Assembly (NCBI GenBank): GCA_951812285.1
Contig: OX638292.1
Coordinates: 678,774 to 742,773 of the forward strand
Length of the DNA: 64,000 nt
DNA from: an uncultured Dehalococcoidia bacterium
GTDB lineage: Bacteria > Chloroflexota > Dehalococcoidia > Lucifugimonadales > UBA1127
Direction of reading: 5' to 3'
Shown here: positions 14,984-23,532 of the stretch, in pieces
How the letters are laid out: the number at the start of each line of letters is the position of its first letter
Position numbering within the stretch: the stretch's first letter is position 1
Notes under the pieces: generated by a model
Database searches by the model: none
The model's input: the letters and a program-made list of their open reading frames with translations, nothing else
What the model was told of the DNA's origin: nothing
Position numbers and translations under genes: made by a program

Positions 14984-15631
14984 CTACCACGGGCCGTGGC
15001 CGAGCACCCACCTGTCGAGGCTGGCGAGGTACTCGCGGAAGAGGACCAGGCGCATGGCTACGGCGCGGCGGGCGGCGTCCTGGCGCTCGGGGGTGGTGGC
15101 GTGATCGATGAGCACCTGGCGCGGGGCGCTACCGTGTCCGATCTCGTCCTCGGCGATGCGGCGGTAGGGGGCCTTGATCCAGTCAGGGACGGCGTCGGAG
15201 TCCAGCGACTTCATGATGAGGTAGGTCGCGACAGACTCGCCCGCGAGGGCGAACCCGGCGATGCGCTGGCATGTTTCGCTGAGGCCCTCGATGGCGTTGA
15301 ACATTGCCATCTGGGCGGGCAGCGGGCGGTAGTCGAAGGGGTCGTGGCCGAGGCCGCGGATGCGCTCGGAGAGGATGCCGGCGTGCTCCATCTCCTCGTG
15401 AGCGGACTCCGCCATGAGGGACTTCACGTCGAACTCGGGCGTCGAGCGGAGCCACGAGCCGTAGAGATCGGCGGCGCGCTGCTCGTTGTAGAGGCGACTC
15501 TTCATGACGAGGACGCGCTGGTCGTCGGTGGAGAGAGGGATGTAGCTGTAGGCGGGTGGAGCGTCGTCCAAGGTGCGGCAGAAGTCTTCCACCATGCCGA
15601 CGAGCTCGGCGACAAAGTCCTTCGATTCCAC
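14984..15631 (-). CDS. Ferritin-like di-iron domain protein
   Basis: A 215-aa all-helical protein with carboxylate/His metal motifs of the ferritin-like superfamily: Glu in LYNEQRAADLY, HEEMEHAG, ESVATYLIMKS and EDEIGHGS (two ExxH-type motifs). It may be distantly related to PaaA/PaaC-type or similar di-iron proteins; the reaction is unknown. The start is GTG 15631 behind GGGAGG; the longer in-frame reading to 15874 overlaps the divergent ATP-grasp gene and is unlikely. Confidence 0.72.
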   Translation of the reverse strand: MESKDFVAELVGMVEDFCRTLDDAPPAYSYIPLSTDDQRVLVMKSRLYNEQRAADLYGSWLRSTPEFDVKSLMAESAHEEMEHAGILSERIRGLGHDPFDYRPLPAQMAMFNAIEGLSETCQRIAGFALAGESVATYLIMKSLDSDAVPDWIKAPYRRIAEDEIGHGSAPRQVLIDHATTPERQDAARRAVAMRLVLFREYLASLDRWVLGHGPW

Positions 15632-15747
15632 GATGGCCTCCCATAGTACGACTGTAGGTTTGCGACGTGGCGCACGGCCCATGATACGGGTCAGGGCGGC
15701 GGGTGGACAAGCGGGGATGCCCATTGACGGGCCGAGGCGAACGGCGT

Positions 15748-15782
15748 GGCACATGATTGTAAGCAATCGGTATACTTGTGCC
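15748..15782. promoter_or_regulatory. Nested inverted repeats between divergent genes
   Basis: GGCACA (15748-15753) pairs with TGTGCC (15777-15782), and inside lies GATTG-TAAG-CAATC (15755-15768). A TATACT (15771-15776) is a possible -10 box for the ATP-grasp gene. The core GATTGTAAGC is also found at 12211-12220. It may be an operator, though the evidence is motif symmetry only. Confidence 0.4.
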
Positions 15783-15840
15783 GTAAGTGAGAGAGAAAAG
15801 GGCTTCGATAGGCATTGCCCGAATGGAGAGCGAGACTGGC

Positions 15841-17274
15841 ATGGACTTCGCCAACTACGATCTGGCACCGGCAATCTTCGACGAGATGTTCACCCAAACC
15901 GGGGAACCGCGGGACGGGACCCGGCCGCTGCATGAGGCGTTGCTCCGGCTTTCACAGGAGGAGCTGGGCGGGATACAGGAGCGCGTAACGCACTCGTTCT
16001 CGCAGGAGGGCATCACGTTCACGGTGTATGGCGATGAGGAGGCGGAGGAGCGCATCATCCCCGTCGACTGCGTGCCGCGTATCGTCCCGGCGGCGGAGTG
16101 GGAGTTCCTCGAGCGGGGGCTGGCGCAACGGGTGACGACGCTGAACCGCTTCCTGAGCGACGTGTACGGCGAGGGGCGCATCGTGCGGGACGGCGTCATT
16201 CCCGTCGACGTAGTGCGCGGGTGCCCGCAATACCGCGTCGAGATGCGGGGCATGGAGCCGCCGCTGGGCGTGTGGGTGGCCATCTGCGGCACGGACATGG
16301 TGCGCACCAACGACGGTTACTTCGTGCTGGAGGACAACCTGCGGGTACCGTCGGGTGTGTCGTACATGATCGCCAACCGGAAGGCGGTGAAGGCGGGCCT
16401 TCGCCGGGTGTACCGGAGCTCGCGGGTGCGGGACGTCGAGCACTACGGGCGACTGCTGCGGGAGACGCTGCGGGAGCTTGCGCCGCGGGGACAGACCGAC
16501 CCGTCGCTGGTGCTGCTGACGCCGGGCATCTACAACTCTGCGTTCTACGAGCACATGTTCCTCGCGGGCGAGCTAGGGGCGCAGCTTGTCGAGGGGCGCG
16601 ACCTGGTGGTGAACGATGGCTTCGTGTATACGCGGACGACGTCGGGACTGCGGCGCGTCGACGTCATCTACCGGCGCGTGGACGACGACTTCCTGGACCC
16701 GCTTGTGTTCCGGCCGGACTCGCTGCTGGGCGTGCCGGGGCTGATGCACGCGTACCGGCTGGGCAACGTGACGCTCGCGAACGCGCCGGGCACGGGCGTT
16801 GCGGACGATAAGAGCGTGTACGCGTACGTGCCGGACATGGTTCGGTACTACCTGGGGGAGGAGCCCTTGCTGCAGAACGTCGAGACGACGCTTTGCCGGC
16901 GGCCCGAGGGGCTGGAGTACACGCTCGACAACCTGGACAAGCTGGTGGTCAAGCGCGTCGGCGGGTCGGGCGGGTACGGGATGCTGGTCGGGCCGCACGC
17001 GTCGGCTGGGGAGCGGGAGGCGTACGCGGAGGAGATGCGCGCGAACCCGGCAGACTTCATCTCGCAGCCGACGCTGGCGCTGTCGCGGGCGCCGTGCCTG
17101 ATCGACGGACGGTTCGAGCCTCGGCACGTCGACCTGCGACCGTTTATGCTGACCGGGCGCGAGACACGGACGGTGCCGGGGGCGTTCTGCCGAGTCGCGC
17201 TGCGGGAGGGGAGCCTCGTCGTGAACAGCAGCCAGGGCGGCGGGGGCAAGGACCTTTGGGTGCTGGAGGACTGA
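15841..17274 (+). CDS. Circularly permuted ATP-grasp protein (DUF404/DUF407)
   Basis: A 477-aa circularly permuted ATP-grasp enzyme. Recognisable blocks: LHEALLRLSQEELGG, DCVPRIVPAAEWEFLERGLAQR, DNLRVPSGVSYMIANR, LTPGIYNSAFYEHMFLA, NDGFVYTRT and VVKRVGGSGGYGMLVGP (nucleotide loop). Members are thought to form amide bonds with short peptides. ATG 15841 has GGAGAG 10 nt upstream; ATG 15823 is the alternative. It is followed immediately by an alpha-E gene and a transglutaminase-like gene, the conserved three-gene module described for this family. Confidence 0.93.
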   Translation: MDFANYDLAPAIFDEMFTQTGEPRDGTRPLHEALLRLSQEELGGIQERVTHSFSQEGITFTVYGDEEAEERIIPVDCVPRIVPAAEWEFLERGLAQRVTTLNRFLSDVYGEGRIVRDGVIPVDVVRGCPQYRVEMRGMEPPLGVWVAICGTDMVRTNDGYFVLEDNLRVPSGVSYMIANRKAVKAGLRRVYRSSRVRDVEHYGRLLRETLRELAPRGQTDPSLVLLTPGIYNSAFYEHMFLAGELGAQLVEGRDLVVNDGFVYTRTTSGLRRVDVIYRRVDDDFLDPLVFRPDSLLGVPGLMHAYRLGNVTLANAPGTGVADDKSVYAYVPDMVRYYLGEEPLLQNVETTLCRRPEGLEYTLDNLDKLVVKRVGGSGGYGMLVGPHASAGEREAYAEEMRANPADFISQPTLALSRAPCLIDGRFEPRHVDLRPFMLTGRETRTVPGAFCRVALREGSLVVNSSQGGGGKDLWVLED

Positions 17275-17275
17275 G

Positions 17276-18247
17276 ATGATACTGGTGAGAAGCGCGCAGG
17301 GGCTGTACTGGATGAGCCGCTACCTGGCGCGGGCGGAACACCTGTGCCGGATGCTGGCGCTGCAGATGGAGGCGATGGTGGACCGGCCGTTCCGCGAGGT
17401 GCATTTCGGGTGGAGCCGCATCTACGGCACGATGGAGCGCACGCCGCCGTGGGGGGACATCGGTCTGCTGGAGTCGGACGAGGGACTGCTGTTCGACTCG
17501 TACACGCTGGCGGAGGACATGACGTTCGAGCGGATGCACCCGGAGTCGGTGTGGAGCTGCTTCGCGATGGGGCGGGAGAACGCGCGGCAGATGCGGCAGT
17601 GCATCACCGGCGAGATGTGGCTGGGGCTGAACCTGCCCTACCTGCGCCTGCAGAGGATGGGCATACGAGACATCTGGCGGACATCTCCGGAGACGTTCTA
17701 CACCGAGACAGCAGGGGCGATCTCGGCGTTCACGGGCGCGGCCGCGGACACGATGTACCGGGACGAGAACTGGTCCTTCATGCGCCTTGGCCGTGCCATC
17801 GAAAAGGCGCAGTTGACGACCTCACTGTTCCTGACGCAGCTACAGCTCTCTCGGCAAGCGGACGACTCCTTCGACGGGGACTGGGAGACGTTGCTGCGGT
17901 TGTACCACGCCTTCGATGCGTACCTTGTGCGGTACGCGGTGCAGGTTGAGCCGGGGCAGGTGCTGGACCTGCTGGCGACGGACAGCCAACTGCCGAACTC
18001 GCTGAGCCGCATGCTGGGACACGTGGAGGAGGCGCTGGATGCACTGGGGCCAGGGCCGGACGCGACGGCGAGCGAGGAGCTTCACCGGCTGGCGGGACGG
18101 GTCTCGGCGCTGGTGAAGTACGAGTGGGACGGACGGCACAACCCGGAGCCGCTGCTGAACGAGGCCTACCGGCTCTGCCAAGACCTGCACGATCTGGTGG
18201 AGGCAACGTACTTCGACTATCCGCTGCAAGACGCGCCGCTACGGTGA
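17276..18247 (+). CDS. Alpha-E domain protein (DUF403)
   Basis: A 323-aa mostly helical protein beginning MILVRSAQGLYWMSRYLARAEHLCRML, the hallmark of alpha-E/DUF403 proteins. It starts 1 bp after the ATP-grasp stop codon, so translation is probably coupled. Alpha-E proteins nearly always accompany the permuted ATP-grasp protein and may be its partner or substrate carrier. Length is normal and there is no catalytic motif. Confidence 0.93.
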   Translation: MILVRSAQGLYWMSRYLARAEHLCRMLALQMEAMVDRPFREVHFGWSRIYGTMERTPPWGDIGLLESDEGLLFDSYTLAEDMTFERMHPESVWSCFAMGRENARQMRQCITGEMWLGLNLPYLRLQRMGIRDIWRTSPETFYTETAGAISAFTGAAADTMYRDENWSFMRLGRAIEKAQLTTSLFLTQLQLSRQADDSFDGDWETLLRLYHAFDAYLVRYAVQVEPGQVLDLLATDSQLPNSLSRMLGHVEEALDALGPGPDATASEELHRLAGRVSALVKYEWDGRHNPEPLLNEAYRLCQDLHDLVEATYFDYPLQDAPLR

Positions 18248-18251
18248 TGCC

Positions 18252-19106
18252 ATGAGCCTACCCGTCCGCTACGAGATCGAGCACGTATCACGCTACCTGT
18301 ACGAGTGGGCGGTGCGCCATTGCGTCATGGCCGTATGCCTGCAGCCGCAGAACGACGAGCGGCAACAACTGCTGCGGTTCGAGCTGGCCACTGACCCTCG
18401 CGGGCCGAACAACGCCGAGCCTGACGCCTTCGGCAACACGAAGCATGTGCTCAACATCCACCGCGAGCATGAGCGCCTTGTGATCACTGCGCACTCGATC
18501 GTCGTAACGCTGCCGGTGGGAGAGGCGCCAGATGCGCTGGACGTCGGCGCTTGGGACGAGATCCGTGGAGGCGCGGAGTCCTTTGCGGACTGGGACTTCA
18601 CGCATCCTACGGCGCTGACGCAGCCGACGGAGGCGCTTGCGGCTTTCGCGGGCGCTCACGGGCTCGACGCGCCGGACGGCGACCCGCTGACGGCGCTGCG
18701 GGCGCTGATGTCGGCGATTCACGGCAACTTCAAGTATGTGCCGGGCAGCACGACCGTGGGCTCGCCCATCGACCAGATGCTGGAGTCTGGCGAGGGCGTG
18801 TGCCAGGACTACGCGCACGTCATGCTGGCGGTCGCGCGGACGTGGGGCGTGCCGTCACGGTACGTGTCGGGGTACGTGGACATCGGCGAGACGCGCTCGG
18901 GGGCGACGCACGCGTGGGTGGAGTGCAAGCTGCCGGGGCTCGGCTGGGTGGGCTTCGACCCGACGAACCGGTGCCTGGCGGACCACCGGCACATCCGCAT
19001 CGCAGCGGGCCGGGACTACCAGGACGCCGCGCCCACGCGGGGGGTGCTGCAGGGGGGCGGGAAGACGGAGCTGGACGTCGAGGTGAGGGTGCGGCATCTG
19101 CCGTAG
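18252..19106 (+). CDS. Transglutaminase-like cysteine peptidase-fold protein
   Basis: A 284-aa protein with an N-terminal beta domain (YEIEHVSRYLYEWAVRHC..., about 1-90) and a C-terminal transglutaminase core with an intact triad: Cys in GVCQDYAH, His in THAWVE and Asp in GFDPTN. Such proteins usually act as amide-cleaving peptidases. It is the third gene of the ATP-grasp/alpha-E module, 4 bp after alpha-E, and would undo or process an amide made by the ATP-grasp protein. Confidence 0.93.
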   Translation: MSLPVRYEIEHVSRYLYEWAVRHCVMAVCLQPQNDERQQLLRFELATDPRGPNNAEPDAFGNTKHVLNIHREHERLVITAHSIVVTLPVGEAPDALDVGAWDEIRGGAESFADWDFTHPTALTQPTEALAAFAGAHGLDAPDGDPLTALRALMSAIHGNFKYVPGSTTVGSPIDQMLESGEGVCQDYAHVMLAVARTWGVPSRYVSGYVDIGETRSGATHAWVECKLPGLGWVGFDPTNRCLADHRHIRIAAGRDYQDAAPTRGVLQGGGKTELDVEVRVRHLP

Positions 19107-19168
19107 GGGAAAATTGGGCTTTAATTGGCCTATATTTGCTGATACGATGGGGCTGGAGGCAATTCCCC

Positions 19169-19525
19169 ATGGGTGAGTTTCTGCAAACCATGCAGGTGTC
19201 CGGCCTCAACGGCGGGCCATCAATTGAAGTCAGAGCCCTTGTAGATACTGGGGCAACGTACACTGTGCTACCGGGATCCATGCTTCGCGAACTGGGCGTG
19301 ACGCCCGACAGCACCATGGATTTTGAGCTGGGCGACCGGCGGATGAACTCCTACAACGTCGGTGAAGCGAGAGTAACAATCAGAGGCTATTCGAGAGCAA
19401 CAAACGTCGTTTTTGGACCCGACGACTGCCTGCCACTGCTGGGCGCGGTAACGCTGGAGCAAATGGCCTTGTTGGTGGACCCCGTCGGGCAGCAACTCGT
19501 GACGCGCCGCGTACTACGCATGTAG
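19169..19525 (+). CDS. Retropepsin-like (clan AA) aspartic protease
   Basis: A 118-aa single-lobe protein with the active-site motif ALVDTGATYTVLP at about residues 23-35 and a second hydrophobic-hydrophobic-Gly motif near LLGAVTLEQM, as in bacterial retropepsin-like proteins that dimerise to build the active site. The start is ATG 19169 with GGAGG 9 nt upstream. GC content is somewhat below that of the upstream genes. It follows the transglutaminase-like gene by 62 bp on the same strand and may be a fourth member of the module. No signal peptide. Confidence 0.83.
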   Translation: MGEFLQTMQVSGLNGGPSIEVRALVDTGATYTVLPGSMLRELGVTPDSTMDFELGDRRMNSYNVGEARVTIRGYSRATNVVFGPDDCLPLLGAVTLEQMALLVDPVGQQLVTRRVLRM

Positions 19526-19588
19526 CTCATTCAATTCCACGCCACTGCCAGCGCCGCGCAGACCCACCTGGGATTGCACCGTGGCGGG

Positions 19589-21061
19589 CTATCCGCTGTT
19601 CTCGTCGCGCGTCAGGGCGGCGCGGAGGCGGAGCCACTGGCGGTTCAGCCATTGCAGGCGGTCGGGGGAGGGGTCTCCGCCTCCGTAGCGGGCCTCGACG
19701 TAGGCCTGGGTGATGTCCTCGAGGGCGTGCTCCTCCGTGGTGTCCAGTGGGTGGATGCGTGTGCCGTACTCGAACGGGGTCTCGGCGTCGAGGCGGGGGC
19801 GGCCGACCGTGCGCCCCTCCCAGAGGAGGCCCTGGTAGATCTCGCGGATGCTGAAGTCGCGCCGGAGGCCGCCGGTGTCTCCGGTTACGGCGACGGGGGT
19901 GATCTCCTCGGCGGGCGCTGGCCTCTCCTTCCTTCGGAACAGCCCCATCAACCACGCCACGAACATGCTCACGTCCTGCTTGAAATTGCGCCATGGGTCG
20001 AGGGACTCACTTACCTCCTCCTCCCCGTCGTCGCGGTCGCGACGGATGCGTTTGAGCGCCTTGGCGAGGATGAGGATGACGACGAGGGCGGCGAGGACGC
20101 CGGCGCCCCATTGCAGTACGAGCAGCGCGGTTTCGGAGAAGAGGACGGCCTCTCCCTGCTCGACCAGCAAGGGCTCGTCCGTGAGCTGTGCGCCTTCGCC
20201 GGTCTCCTCCTCTTCCATCTGCGTGCCTACGAGTCGCTGCAGCAGCCAAGTCAGGCCGCCCGCGAGGAAGCTCAGCGGGAAGATGATGCCGTAGAGGATG
20301 GCGATGGCAATGCCTCTCGCGATGTACTCCAGCGGAATGAGCAGGAGCCGGGCGAGGTCGAAGGAGAAGAAAGCGGAGAAGACGAGCGAGGTGAAGAGCA
20401 TGCCGACGATGGTCGCCAATGGTACGGCCATCCACTCGCGGAGAGACGGTAGGCCGGTGTCCGAGCGACGGACCATCTCGCGGCGGATGTCGCGCAGGTT
20501 GGCGACGGCGATGGCGGCCATGCCGACGCCGAAGTAGGTGACGCCGTAGATGCCCAACGAGAGGAGTGGACTCCGGTCGTCGAACTCATTGTCGGCGAAG
20601 AAGGCGAAGAGCAGGGCGAAGAAGAAGACGGCGAGGCCGAAGAGGAAGCGGGTGTGCAGCCGCTCAGGGACGGGCAACGGTGACGTGCATGTGCCGGTGC
20701 GCCAGAGGAGGAACGTGCCGTAGGCTACGGCGCCGAGGAAGAGCTGCGGGGCGTCCCACAAGGCATTGAACCAATCGAGATCCCACAGGGCGAAGCCATC
20801 GGCGGTCTGCGATCGGACGACGAATGCGAGGAGGAGGATCTGCAGGGGGAGGAAGAGCCCGCGAAAACGCACGAATATGGACTCGCTGTCGTCGGGCAGG
20901 AGCACCGGGACCAGGGCCGCGGCGGCGAGGAGCGTGGCGGCGGGAAGAGAGACCGGCGGCCGCTCCCAGCCCATCCAGCCCCACTCGGTAAGCGCGACGA
21001 TGACGGAGTAGCTCCAGAGGAGCTCGGCCATGACGAGCATGGTGGCGTAGAGGCGATTCAT
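19589..21061 (-). CDS. Multi-pass membrane protein with C-terminal DUF4129
   Basis: A 490-aa protein with about nine transmembrane helices in residues 1-340 and a cytosolic tail. The tail ends in a DUF4129-like domain (IYQGLLWEGRTVGRPRLDAETPFEYGTRI, then EDITQAYVEARYGG). In TgpA-type proteins DUF4129 is fused to a membrane-anchored transglutaminase core; here no transglutaminase motif is present between the helices and DUF4129. It is the last gene of the moxR-DUF58 operon. Its start region has been copied twice upstream by a repeat element (see 21058-21293). Confidence 0.82.
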   Translation of the reverse strand: MNRLYATMLVMAELLWSYSVIVALTEWGWMGWERPPVSLPAATLLAAAALVPVLLPDDSESIFVRFRGLFLPLQILLLAFVVRSQTADGFALWDLDWFNALWDAPQLFLGAVAYGTFLLWRTGTCTSPLPVPERLHTRFLFGLAVFFFALLFAFFADNEFDDRSPLLSLGIYGVTYFGVGMAAIAVANLRDIRREMVRRSDTGLPSLREWMAVPLATIVGMLFTSLVFSAFFSFDLARLLLIPLEYIARGIAIAILYGIIFPLSFLAGGLTWLLQRLVGTQMEEEETGEGAQLTDEPLLVEQGEAVLFSETALLVLQWGAGVLAALVVILILAKALKRIRRDRDDGEEEVSESLDPWRNFKQDVSMFVAWLMGLFRRKERPAPAEEITPVAVTGDTGGLRRDFSIREIYQGLLWEGRTVGRPRLDAETPFEYGTRIHPLDTTEEHALEDITQAYVEARYGGGDPSPDRLQWLNRQWLRLRAALTRDENSG

Positions 21062-21177
21062 GGCAGGGGCTCCGCTGGGTGCGGGGACCTGGATTCCCGC
21101 CCCGTATCGGGGTACGGGGCATGCTTACGCGGGAATGACGGTAGGGGTGCGAGCATGGTGGCGTAGAGACGGTTCAT
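21058..21177 (-). other. 39-codon ORF made by repeat duplication (copy B)
   Basis: It reads MNRLYATMLAPLPSFPRKHA... and stops at 21058-21060, so its TGA overlaps the ATG of the DUF4129 gene as ATGA. About 30 of 39 residues match the ORF at 21174-21293. It arose from a repeat duplication; whether it is translated is unknown. Confidence 0.5.
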
Positions 21178-21293
21178 GGCTGGCGCTCCGTTGGGCGCGG
21201 GGGGATGGATTCCCGCCCCGTATCGGGGTACGGGGCATACTTGCGCGGGAATGACGGTAGGGGTGCGAGCAGGGTGGCGTAGAGGCGGTTCAT
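21174..21293 (-). other. 39-codon ORF made by repeat duplication (copy C)
   Basis: It reads MNRLYATLLAPLPSFPRKYA.... Its ATG overlaps the DUF58 stop codon (ATGA at 21293-21290), and its own TGA overlaps the ATG of the next copy. The ATG at 21293 is probably the ancestral start of the DUF4129 gene. Confidence 0.5.
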
Positions 21294-22519
21294 TGAGTGA
21301 CCACCTCCAGCGTTGCGGCGTGGCCCTGCAGGGCGGCCTGCGGGACGACGAAGGTTGGGATGTCGTGGGGGACGGCGCGGGCGGCTCCGGGGCCTACGAG
21401 GGCGAGGGCGACGCGCCGGCCGGCCCTCGCGAAACGGCGCAGGGTGCCGAGGAGCGCGGGCGTCGGGACGGCGGTTACGACGAGGATGCTTGCCGTCCAC
21501 GGAATGGAGCGGCCTTCCGTCGAGAGCATGCGGTCGATGGAGTGGAGCGACCAGCCCTGCGGGTGGGCGAGGCCGGTGAGCACGCGCGTCAGATGGCCCG
21601 GGTTCCGCGACGGGGCGAAACGGATCATCTCGCGGGTGCCGCGGTATGCCTCGTTGACGTAGACGCCGACCTCGTAGCGGGAGGTGATGGCGTGGCTGGC
21701 AATGGAGGCGGCGACGGAGACGGCCGACTCCAGCAGTGGCTCCGACGGCGCCTGGAAACGCGACTCCATGGTGTTGACATCGAGGAAGACGGCGACGTTG
21801 GGTGTCGAGGTGCTCTCAAGCACGCGGGTCTGGAGGCTGCCCTGGCGGGCCGTGGAGCGCCAGTTGATGCGGTTGAGCGGATCGCCGGGGACGTACTCGC
21901 GACTTGTCACAATGCGCAGGGGGTCCTCGAAGAGCTGCCGCTTGACGCGGCGCTCGCCGAGGATCTCTGTCGAGGGCAAGCCGAGGGCTCGGAGCGGGAG
22001 GACACGCGGATAGACGACGAGGCGCGTGGTGTCGGCTATCTCGGTGTCACGACTGGTGAAGCCGAAGGGGTCGCGCACGGAGAGGGTCGACGGGCCGAAG
22101 GTGTAGTAGCCGCGCTTGTTGCACTCGACGAGGTAGCGCCGAGTGATGCGCCGGTACCAGCCGACGGCGAGGAAGCTTGTCAGGTTGATGCGGAAGGGAT
22201 TGCCGGCGGCGGGAGTGACGGAGCCGCGCAGGACGCGGAGCTCGTCGGGGGCCTCCAGGGTGACCTGCACAACGGGCAGGGGGAGCATTTTGCGGTTGGA
22301 GACTGTCACGTCGACCTCGACGGTTTCGCCGAAGAAGGCGTGATCGTGGCTGAGACTCTGCTCGTGGGAGACGCGGGCGAGGGCGAAGTGGCTCCAGACT
22401 CTAACGAGCATCCCGGAGAGGAAGACGAGGGTTGTGAGCAGCAGAAGAGGCACCTGAGCGGTGATCAGGGAGATGATAAGGAGCGTCAGGGTGATGAGGA
22501 GCCAGGCCTCACCGACCAC
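21290..22519 (-). CDS. DUF58 domain membrane-anchored protein
   Basis: A 409-aa protein with two N-terminal transmembrane helices (about 5-45), an extracytoplasmic-type beta domain (about 60-200) and the DUF58 signature EYVPGDPLNRINWRSTAR at about 200-217, followed by a VWA-like C-terminal part. It starts at a GTG 2 bp after the MoxR stop. MoxR-DUF58-DUF4129 operons are widespread and are thought to act on cell-envelope or secreted protein complexes; the mechanism is unknown. Confidence 0.92.
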   Translation of the reverse strand: MVGEAWLLITLTLLIISLITAQVPLLLLTTLVFLSGMLVRVWSHFALARVSHEQSLSHDHAFFGETVEVDVTVSNRKMLPLPVVQVTLEAPDELRVLRGSVTPAAGNPFRINLTSFLAVGWYRRITRRYLVECNKRGYYTFGPSTLSVRDPFGFTSRDTEIADTTRLVVYPRVLPLRALGLPSTEILGERRVKRQLFEDPLRIVTSREYVPGDPLNRINWRSTARQGSLQTRVLESTSTPNVAVFLDVNTMESRFQAPSEPLLESAVSVAASIASHAITSRYEVGVYVNEAYRGTREMIRFAPSRNPGHLTRVLTGLAHPQGWSLHSIDRMLSTEGRSIPWTASILVVTAVPTPALLGTLRRFARAGRRVALALVGPGAARAVPHDIPTFVVPQAALQGHAATLEVVTQ

Positions 22520-22521
22520 GG

Positions 22522-23514
22522 TCAGTCTCCGGAGGCGGCGCCGGCTGTCTCCTGCTCCACCGGCGTCGGGACCGACTCAATGATCCCGGCGAGCACCGCG
22601 GAGGCCGAGTCGCCGCGCAGATTGGTCTGCGCCTGCAGGCTGATGCGGTGCTCGAAGACGGCGGACGCCAGCGCCTTGACGTCGTCAGGGATGACGTAGC
22701 CGCGGCCGTTGACGGCCGCCCGCGCTTGAGACGCGTGGAGGAGGCCCAGCATCGCGCGCGGACTTGCGCCGAGCTCGACCTCCGAGTGAACGCGGGTGGC
22801 CTGGGTGACGCGGCTGATGTAGTCGCGGACATCGGGCTCGACGGCGACGTCGCGGCAGGCGGACTGCAGGGCGAGGAGGTCGGTGTCCGAGACCACCGGC
22901 TCGATGTCCTCGATGGGGTTGTCGCGGAGGAAGCGGTCGAGGATCAGGGCGTCCTCCTCCTCGGTGGGATAGCCCATGCGGACGCGGAGGAGGAAGCGGT
23001 CAAGCTGGGCCTCCGGCAGGGGGAAGGTGCCCTCGAGCTCGACGGGGTTCTGGGTGGCGAGCACGAGGAAGGGCCTGGGCAGCGAGAGCGTGTCGCCCTC
23101 CGCCGTCACCTGTCTCTCCTCCATGGCCTCCAACAGCGCGGACTGGGTGCGCGGCGTGGCGCGGTTGATCTCGTCCGCGAGCAGGACCTGCGTGAAGACC
23201 GGGCCGGGGCGGAAGGAGAACTCGGCCGTGCGCTGATCGAAGACGTGGGAGCCGGTGATGTCCGAGGGGAGCAGGTCCGGCGTGAACTGCACGCGGCGGA
23301 AGGTACACCCGAGTGAACGGGCCATTGTGCGGGCCAGCATCGTCTTGCCGATGCCGGGCACGTCCTCGATAAGGACGTGCCCGTTGCAGAGGACGGCGAC
23401 AAGCAGGAGCTCGGTGGCCTCCCGCTTGCCGACCATCACCCGCTCGATCTGAGTGTGCAGCCGCTGGGCCGCCGCCGCGACAGTGGCCACGTTGGCGCTC
23501 GGCATTGAAGTCAC
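22522..23514 (-). CDS. MoxR-family AAA+ ATPase
   Basis: A 330-aa AAA+ ATPase. Walker A is PGIGKTMLAR, Walker B is VLLADEINRATPRTQSALLEAM, and sensor 1 is LATQNP. MoxR ATPases act as chaperones for maturation of partner complexes, here probably with the adjoining DUF58 and DUF4129 proteins. The start is GTG 23514 (a GGGAG tract lies 11-12 nt upstream) or ATG 23505. It lies 18 bp after the hflC stop. Confidence 0.94.
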   Translation of the reverse strand: MTSMPSANVATVAAAAQRLHTQIERVMVGKREATELLLVAVLCNGHVLIEDVPGIGKTMLARTMARSLGCTFRRVQFTPDLLPSDITGSHVFDQRTAEFSFRPGPVFTQVLLADEINRATPRTQSALLEAMEERQVTAEGDTLSLPRPFLVLATQNPVELEGTFPLPEAQLDRFLLRVRMGYPTEEEDALILDRFLRDNPIEDIEPVVSDTDLLALQSACRDVAVEPDVRDYISRVTQATRVHSEVELGASPRAMLGLLHASQARAAVNGRGYVIPDDVKALASAVFEHRISLQAQTNLRGDSASAVLAGIIESVPTPVEQETAGAASGD

Positions 23515-23532
23515 GATGTGCGCGTACTCCCT

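Larger units (their letters stand above)
21038..21293. repeat. Tandem duplication carrying hairpin repeats and gene starts
   Basis: Three copies of GTGGCGTAGAG(G/A)CGGTTCAT-like sequence start at 21038, 21153 and 21269 (periods 115 and 116). The two intervals each hold a long hairpin repeat (21090-21141 and 21206-21257) of the family also found in the large intergenic gaps. The inner stem GCCCCGTA/TACGGGGC is perfect in both. Confidence 0.85.
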
